A stretch of DNA of 11,213 nt from Lachnoclostridium sp. UBA1781 (GTDB taxonomy: Bacteria > Bacillota > Clostridia > Lachnospirales > Lachnospiraceae), in contig DCGJ01000045.1 in assembly GCA_002315495.1 (NCBI GenBank), forward strand, positions 715 to 11,927, in the 5' to 3' direction. Below the pieces are notes generated by a model that saw only the letters and a program-made list of their open reading frames with translations, searched no databases and was not told the origin of the DNA. The first letter of the stretch is position 1; each line of letters opens with the position of its first letter. Shown here in pieces: positions 6,338 through 11,213 of the stretch. The position numbers were made by a program, and so were the translations under genes.

Positions 6338-9300
6338 CTACTTGGTTATGGTAATCGTATAATTACGAATTGTGCCGTTCGCAGCTGTCACCTCGAGGAT
6401 GATTTTGTTCTCACCTGAAGTCAGATTGTGCGTGCCTAACCCACCTGTAATCTTTGCGGATGCGGCAACAGTTTTTGCACTGATGGTTACCGAAGTAACA
6501 GTTTCGGAAACCTTAGCCGTATACTCTGTCACGTCATAACTAAAGGTCGGTGAAATCGCAACCTTTCCGCCATCACTGTCTGAGGTTATTGTAATGGAAC
6601 TCAGATAATTATTCGGATTGTATACCACACTCGGTTCGGAAACCGCCTTCTCGGTCATATTATTATAAACCGGAATAGAGAAGGTAATCGTCATATCCTC
6701 GTAGTCTTCCATTGCCTTATAAGCGAGATACACCTTATAGCCTTCCGACTTCGGTGCCTCGACATTTCCCATATACTGATGGTTATAGGTGCTTCGACCG
6801 GTCACATTAAACTTCTGCAGGTAAATGCTGTTCTGTCCACGGCTGATGTAATTATAGCCGATATAATATGCACCACCAACAATTGCATCATGAATGTTAT
6901 TCCAAGGAATCAGACAGGCCTTGTTCAGAGTCGCATTTGTTCCACCATATTTCGCAAATTTCAAACCATTTTTAATGGCACCCATCTGTGCGGTGGAATT
7001 TGAAGCGCCGATATTATAGAAGTTGTGGAGTCCTTCATATCCGCTAACCGTTCCGGTTGCACTGAGCGAAAATGCGTTTGCACTGATGACAACCTCCTGC
7101 TTCGCACGGGAAGCCAAATGATACGGACTGACACCGGAATACTGGGCCGCCTCCATAAATGCTTCGGAGTACAGCATCGTCTTCTGATTGCCATTCGCAT
7201 CCGTATACGTGAAGCTTTTCTTGTACATCGGGGTGCCCTTTAAAATGCACTCCACGCCCTCTTTGGTCTGATTATCACAGTTATAACTCAGCTCCTCAAA
7301 CATAAAGATGTAGTTATCGGTAAGCCAGTTTCTAGGGTCCATGAAATACTGAAGTCCGGCATTTGACACGGTTACCCATGTACTTCCATCGTAAGGGATG
7401 AATTTGTCGGTATTCCAATTGTAACAGTTTGCCGCAAAGGAGAGCCACTTGAGTGCTCGGGAGTTCGAAATCAGATTTCTTCCAACCACATCCTCATTTG
7501 CAATGACCGTATTCCAATCAAGACCGGTTACGAACGGCTGGAATTTCCAGTTTGGATGTTCATTATGTAATTTTGTCAGATAAGGAAGATAGCTTTCCGG
7601 AAAGCCCAACGCTCTCATCTCGTCTTCGAAGCTTTGATTGCTTGCAAACGGATCGAAAGCTCCTTCCTCACTATCCTTGCAAAGGGTGAGATATGTTGCC
7701 TTCACGTATCCATAAGACACGGTATCGCCCTTCAGGAATGCGATTTTGTTCCACTTTACCGAGGAAACCATTTGCTCCTCAGTCATAAACACATAGGTTC
7801 CTTTGTCGAGCTTCATGGTGTTGCCGGAAGCATCTTTTACAACAGAGCCGCTCTCACTCGGAGTCTGGTAAACGGTAACTCCGGACGCATTTGCATTCGC
7901 CCAGAATCCGCTGGTTCCATAGTTTAACTTCACGTAGGTGCTTGAGCAATAACCGGTAATCATGACATCACCGGATTCAATGGCAATATGGTACCAAATG
8001 ATACTACCGTTCCAGGCTTCTCCAATCACGTAAACCGTCTGAAGATCGGAAAGCTTCATAATAACCGAATACTCGGTAGACGGACCGGTACGCATATTGA
8101 CCGAGCTGCCGGTCATGGATGCACGTAGATAATATGGAAGTTCACTTCCCTCCGTTGGAACATACTCTTCCTCCGTCTTCTCCGGAAGAGACTCGGAAAG
8201 CGTGATGTATTTGCCAAACATATAGCCCTTGTAGGTAGCACCATCAAGGATTGCAGTCACTTCGTACCACACATCACCATTAGAGTCGAGTGCAGAGCCG
8301 GTCACGGTAATGGCCTGTCCGTTACTCATAGTCGTAATCTTTGAAAATTCGGTTCCTGCCCCACTACGCATGTTTAGAATCGTTGCATTTATCGTTGCAG
8401 CGATATGAATCCCGGTTTCGGTGGTTCCGTCCGTCGTTGGTACGCTTTCCGTTGGAATCGGCGTACAAGTCGGTGTAGGCGTACTTGTCGCGGTTGGGAT
8501 TGGTGTATTGGTAGGAGCAGCCGTTGGCTTTGGAGTCCCCGTAGCTGTAGGCTTCGGAGTACTTGTAGCTGTCGGAATCGGTGTGCTCGTTGGTGTTGGA
8601 GTATTGGTTGCCGTTGGCTTTGGTGTGTTCGTTGCCGTTGGCTTCGGCGTGTTCGTTGCCGTAGGCTTTGGTGTACTCGTTGCCGTTGGCTTTGGCGTAC
8701 TTGTTGCCGTTGGCTTTGGTGTACTCGTTGCCGTTGGCTTCTTTGTTGGTGTTGCTGTTGGCTTTGGTGTTACCGTCGCCGTCGGCTTCTTCGTCGGTGC
8801 AGCAGTTGGTTTTGCTGTAACCGTTATGTATGAAGCAAATACGTAGCCCGTAATGGTAGACTTCCCGCTAACAAGCGAAACCTTATACCATGCCTGCCCC
8901 TTGGAATCCTTTGCATTTCCAAGAATGGTCACCGAAGTATTCTTAGAAATCGAGGTTAGTTTTGTATATGAGGTTCCGGCGCCACTGCGAACATTTAGCG
9001 TTGTGGCATTCACGTAGCCAACCTTTGCTGCTGCGGTTGGGGTCGGAGTCATGGTCGCCTTTTTTGTCGGAGTCAGTGTCGGTGTGGCAATCTTACCTGA
9101 AACCGTAAGATACTCACCAAATACATACCCAGTCACCGTTTTTCCGGAAATGGTTGTTGAAATCTTATACCAGATTCTTCCCTGACTATCCTTGGCGGAG
9201 CCGATGACATTCACCTTCGCGCCCTTAGCCAGCGTTCCAACCTTAGAATAACTGGTGGACGTACCGCTACGGATATTCAAAACGTTAGAGTTAACCGTAC

Positions 9301-9742
9301 CCGTGGCGCCGGATGTTCCTGTTTTTGCCGGAGTTGGCGTAGGGGTTGCGGTTGCTTTTTTCGTTGCGGTTGGTGTTACTGTCGCCGTCTTCGCCGGCGT
9401 AACCGTCGGAGTTATTTTCTTAATATACTGAGCAAAACAATACCCATTGTAGGTTGTTCCGTGATAATTCACGCTGACCTTGTACCAATCACCGGAGGTT
9501 CCCTGAATGGTCACCTTATCTCCCTTCGCCAGCTTCACATAAGAGCCGTCGGCTTGCGTCAGGATGGAATAATTGGTTCCGGGACCGGAACGAACATAAA
9601 GCGCATTTGCAATACATTCACCGGTTGTTTTTGTCGTACTTGCCTGGGCAGTGCCTCCGCAAAACAGGCCAAATTGCACTCCAATCAATTCAAAAAGGAG
9701 CGCCACGATAAGAATCTTTGCAATTCTGATTTTCTTTCCCAT
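6338..9742 (-). CDS. Secreted multi-SH3 protein with glucosaminidase-like and cadherin-like domains
   Basis: This 1134-residue protein is probably a cell-wall hydrolase of the beta-N-acetylglucosaminidase type, which cuts glycan strands. A signal peptide (1-35) likely ends at AQA. SH3b domains lie at about 43-108, 146-214 and 242-308; each starts with a version of LNxRSGxGTxY. A Pro/Thr stalk (309-435) separates them from SH3b domains at about 446-515 and 538-606 and a degenerate sixth module at 612-688. A linker containing HPNWKFQPF (729-737) leads to the glucosaminidase-like domain (about 850-990): HLASRAKQE (875-883), with Glu883 the likely catalytic acid, and NFYNIGA (907-913). A cadherin-like beta-sandwich (about 1046-1133) ends the protein. 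No sortase motif or transmembrane anchor is seen, so the SH3b domains probably hold it in the wall. AGGAG sits 8 bases before the ATG, and the gene has its own promoter and terminator. Confidence 0.93.
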   Translation of the reverse strand: MGKKIRIAKILIVALLFELIGVQFGLFCGGTAQASTTKTTGECIANALYVRSGPGTNYSILTQADGSYVKLAKGDKVTIQGTSGDWYKVSVNYHGTTYNGYCFAQYIKKITPTVTPAKTATVTPTATKKATATPTPTPAKTGTSGATGTVNSNVLNIRSGTSTSYSKVGTLAKGAKVNVIGSAKDSQGRIWYKISTTISGKTVTGYVFGEYLTVSGKIATPTLTPTKKATMTPTPTAAAKVGYVNATTLNVRSGAGTSYTKLTSISKNTSVTILGNAKDSKGQAWYKVSLVSGKSTITGYVFASYITVTAKPTAAPTKKPTATVTPKPTATPTKKPTATSTPKPTATSTPKPTATSTPKPTATNTPKPTATNTPKPTATNTPTPTSTPIPTATSTPKPTATGTPKPTAAPTNTPIPTATSTPTPTCTPIPTESVPTTDGTTETGIHIAATINATILNMRSGAGTEFSKITTMSNGQAITVTGSALDSNGDVWYEVTAILDGATYKGYMFGKYITLSESLPEKTEEEYVPTEGSELPYYLRASMTGSSVNMRTGPSTEYSVIMKLSDLQTVYVIGEAWNGSIIWYHIAIESGDVMITGYCSSTYVKLNYGTSGFWANANASGVTVYQTPSESGSVVKDASGNTMKLDKGTYVFMTEEQMVSSVKWNKIAFLKGDTVSYGYVKATYLTLCKDSEEGAFDPFASNQSFEDEMRALGFPESYLPYLTKLHNEHPNWKFQPFVTGLDWNTVIANEDVVGRNLISNSRALKWLSFAANCYNWNTDKFIPYDGSTWVTVSNAGLQYFMDPRNWLTDNYIFMFEELSYNCDNQTKEGVECILKGTPMYKKSFTYTDANGNQKTMLYSEAFMEAAQYSGVSPYHLASRAKQEVVISANAFSLSATGTVSGYEGLHNFYNIGASNSTAQMGAIKNGLKFAKYGGTNATLNKACLIPWNNIHDAIVGGAYYIGYNYISRGQNSIYLQKFNVTGRSTYNHQYMGNVEAPKSEGYKVYLAYKAMEDYEDMTITFSIPVYNNMTEKAVSEPSVVYNPNNYLSSITITSDSDGGKVAISPTFSYDVTEYTAKVSETVTSVTISAKTVAASAKITGGLGTHNLTSGENKIILEVTAANGTIRNYTITITK
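8438..8818 (-). repeat. Pro/Thr-rich stalk coding region with a 24-bp tandem repeat
   Basis: This in-frame low-complexity stretch encodes residues 309-435 of the SH3/glucosaminidase protein. Its core at 8607-8750 holds five near-identical 24-bp units, and a diverged sixth, of the form gttgccgttggctttggtgt plus four bases, each coding for one [12 protein letters not shown] octapeptide. Flanking units are older variants ([14 protein letters not shown]). Such stretches make extended, often glycosylated spacers. The high DNA identity of the central units suggests recent slippage or unequal exchange. Confidence 0.9.
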
Positions 9743-9781
9743 CGCTTTACTCCTTTCTTTTATCTTTCTTCATCAAAATGC

Positions 9782-9805
9782 GGCATTTTTAACGCAAAAA
9801 ACGCC
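9782..9805 (-). other. Small hairpin in the leader of the SH3/glucosaminidase gene
   Basis: On the minus strand GGCGTTTTT (9797-9805) can pair with AAAAATGCC (9782-9790) around a 6-base loop, with one G-U pair. It lies in the predicted leader of about 75 bases between the start point and the ribosome binding site. It is mostly A-T pairs and may only stabilise the transcript; it fits no riboswitch class I recognise. Confidence 0.35.
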
Positions 9806-9823
9806 AATCACAGGTTAAAATTC

Positions 9824-9852
9824 ATTCTACACCATTAGAATGAAAAATGCAA
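9824..9852 (-). promoter_or_regulatory. Probable sigma-A promoter of the SH3/glucosaminidase gene
   Basis: The minus strand carries TTGCAT (9847-9852), a 17-base spacer and TAGAAT (9824-9829). The -10 matches five of six positions and the -35 three of six. Transcription would start near 9817. It is the best promoter in the 176-bp gap between this gene and the terminator of the preceding FnIII-repeat gene. Confidence 0.6.
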
Positions 9853-9880
9853 GAAAATGAGTGAGAATTCACAAAATGAA

Positions 9881-9911
9881 GCCCAAGTGACTACATTGTA
9901 ATCACTTGGGC
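9881..9911 (-). terminator. Rho-independent terminator of the FnIII-repeat gene
   Basis: The arms gcccaagtga (9881-9890) and tcacttgggc (9902-9911) pair perfectly; pairing continues inward after one mismatch to almost close the loop. On the minus strand TTCATTTTGT follows, a T-rich tail expected of a terminator. The structure starts 8 bases after the stop codon. Confidence 0.87.
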
Positions 9912-9918
9912 CTCGTAT

Positions 9919-11213
9919 TTACTTCATTGTGCAGGTAATGCTCTTACTCGTCGCATAAGATGCTCGGTAGGTTGTGGAACCAACCACCTTAATTGCTCTT
10001 ACACTGTAGCTGTAGGTCTTACCCTTTGTTACAGCCGTGTCGACATACGACGTGGTTGCATTGCCGGAAATGCTCTTGTAAAGCTTCCATGTCTTACCCC
10101 CGTCATCGGTTCGAAGAATCTCGTAACCGGTTGCTGCGGTATTCTGATTCCAGGAAATCTTAATGCCCTTGCTCGTATTTGCCACAGAGAAGGTTGAAAT
10201 CTTCAAGCATACAAGTGCTTTACTGGTCGGCCATGAAGCACGGTAGGTTACACCATCCACAGTCTTGTAAGGCCTTACACTGTATTTGTAAGTCTTTCCG
10301 GTCACTACCGAGGTATCTGTAAAGGCAAGGGTTGCATTTGACGTAATTGTCTTATACGTCTTCCAGGTTGCGCCGTTATCATCGGAACGAAGAATCTCAT
10401 AACCGGTTGCTGCGGCATTCTTATCCCATGTAAGATCAATGTAAATGCCCTTATTCGCAACCGTGAAGTTCTGACCTGTCAAGTAGACAATTGCTTTACT
10501 GGTCGGATACGGAGCACGTGTGGTAGTTCCATTCGCAGTGTAATAAGGTCTTACACTGTATCGGTACATTTTTCCGTTTGTTACCGCTGTATCCACATAG
10601 GAAAGCGTTGCATTGTTATTGATGGATTTGACCATCTTCCACGTTTTACCGATTTCATCCCAACGAAGGACTTCATACCCGGTGGCTGCCGCATTCTTAT
10701 TCCAGGATACCTTTACGCTTCCTGAAGCATTTGCTACTGAGAAGGTCAATTCTGCAAGATACAGAATAGCCTTACTTGTCGGGTAACTTGGTCGATAGGT
10801 TTTACCGCCCACAACCGCATATGGTCTTACACTATATCGGTACGTCTTACCATTCGTAACACCGGTATCCAGGTAGGAAACGGTTGTATTACTACTGATG
10901 GTTTTATACAGTTTCCAGGTCTTTCCGTTGTCATCAGATCGAAGAATCTCGTAGCCGGAGGCTGCGCTATCTTGATTCCAAGATACTTTAATACCATTGG
11001 AAGCATTATCAATCGTAAATGTGGACCCCTTCAGATCCGGCGGCTCCGGAGTTGGGGTACTCGTCGGCGTTAGCGCTGGAGTACTCGTTGAGGTTGGAGT
11101 ATTCGTTGGCACCGGTGTGTTTGTTGGCACCGGGGTATTCGTTGGAGTACTTGTCGGCGTATTCGTCGGTTCCGGTGTCGGTGTATTCGTTGGCGTACTC
11201 GTCGGCTTCGGCG
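9919..11213 (-). CDS. Secreted FnIII-repeat protein with a Pro/Thr stalk, N-terminus outside the window
   Basis: Only the 3' end of the gene is present; the frame is open to the window edge. A GTG at 11130 is not a credible start because in-frame Pro/Thr codons continue upstream of it to the edge. The visible part has a stalk of about 60 residues rich in P, T, N and S (11026-11213) and then four fibronectin-III-like repeats of exactly 92 residues each. Every repeat has a GYE(I/V)LR strand and a Y(R/K/S)YSVR strand; three carry an Asp-box-like SDDNGKTW loop. The protein ends directly after the fourth repeat with no sorting signal or membrane helix. It is most likely an extracellular or wall-associated protein whose enzymatic or binding domain lies upstream, with the repeats acting as carbohydrate- or protein-binding spacers. 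The stalk resembles that of the neighbouring SH3/glucosaminidase protein. Confidence 0.9.
   Translation of the reverse strand, partial: PKPTSTPTNTPTPEPTNTPTSTPTNTPVPTNTPVPTNTPTSTSTPALTPTSTPTPEPPDLKGSTFTIDNASNGIKVSWNQDSAASGYEILRSDDNGKTWKLYKTISSNTTVSYLDTGVTNGKTYRYSVRPYAVVGGKTYRPSYPTSKAILYLAELTFSVANASGSVKVSWNKNAAATGYEVLRWDEIGKTWKMVKSINNNATLSYVDTAVTNGKMYRYSVRPYYTANGTTTRAPYPTSKAIVYLTGQNFTVANKGIYIDLTWDKNAAATGYEILRSDDNGATWKTYKTITSNATLAFTDTSVVTGKTYKYSVRPYKTVDGVTYRASWPTSKALVCLKISTFSVANTSKGIKISWNQNTAATGYEILRTDDGGKTWKLYKSISGNATTSYVDTAVTKGKTYSYSVRAIKVVGSTTYRASYATSKSITCTMK
9922..11025 (-). repeat. Four tandem 276-bp FnIII-like repeats
   Basis: The repeats occupy 10750-11025, 10474-10749, 10198-10473 and 9922-10197 in translation order. 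Each is exactly 92 codons, with no insertion or deletion needed to align them. The first and last copies look most alike (both have GKTWKLYK); the second has lost the Asp-box (WDEIGKTW). They evidently arose by tandem duplication. Confidence 0.92.

Noticed and set aside
8607..8750. Possible CRISPR array
   Set aside because: The 24-bp units are directly adjacent, with no unique spacers, and lie in frame inside a coding sequence.
8405..8846. Two long plus-strand reading frames coding for GVLVAVGFG- and CRWLWC-type repeats
   Set aside because: They are mirror translations of the 24-bp Pro/Thr repeat in the minus-strand gene; low-complexity repeats keep all frames open. No ribosome binding site or domain supports them.
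11128..11130. GTG as the start codon of the FnIII-repeat gene
   Set aside because: The same Pro/Thr frame continues upstream without a stop to the window edge, and there is no ribosome binding site or signal peptide after it.
1..11213. Mobile element, prophage or defence system
   Set aside because: I found no transposase, integrase, terminal inverted repeats or defence-type domains; gene direction is uniform and the core genes are chromosomal housekeeping genes.

Overview
The window looks like chromosomal DNA from a Gram-positive Firmicute, most likely class Clostridia and perhaps Lachnospiraceae. The reasons are a ClpC-type (not ClpA) unfoldase beside radA, very large secreted proteins built from SH3b domains on Pro/Thr stalks with a glucosaminidase-like domain, and sigma-A-like promoters with purine-rich ribosome binding sites. 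The family-level assignment is inference; no rRNA or complete tRNA is present to confirm it. Every supported gene lies on the minus strand, so transcription runs from high to low coordinates.

Region 1 (9919-11213, right edge) is the 3' part of a secreted protein. A Pro/Thr-rich stalk running off the window leads into four tandem fibronectin-III-like repeats of exactly 92 residues each, and the gene ends at a strong hairpin terminator. Region 2 (6338-9742) is an 1134-residue secreted protein with its own promoter and terminator: signal peptide, three SH3b domains, a long Pro/Thr stalk encoded partly by a 24-bp tandem repeat, three more SH3b-like modules, a glucosaminidase-like domain and a C-terminal cadherin-like beta-sandwich. 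Both proteins use the same kind of stalk and probably act in or on the cell wall.

Region 3 (88-6188) is a probable operon read clpC - radA - GNAT acetyltransferase - SH3/M14 lipoprotein. It has a good sigma-A promoter before clpC, gaps of 43, 0 and 46 bp, and no terminator inside. ClpC is a protein-quality-control unfoldase that partners ClpP; RadA processes recombination intermediates. The GNAT protein occupies the position that disA has after radA in Bacillus. The last gene encodes a lipoprotein that looks like a zinc carboxypeptidase but lacks key catalytic residues. Eight bases after it comes a sigma-A promoter for a tRNA gene cut by the left edge (probably tRNA-Trp), with a 9-bp hairpin between promoter and tRNA.

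Most of the window is well-known machinery. The less ordinary items are the degenerate M14 lipoprotein in the clpC-radA transcription unit, Asp-box motifs inside the FnIII-like repeats, the shared and possibly length-variable stalks, and the apparent absence of classical stress operators at clpC. I did not find convincing evidence for a wholly new system.
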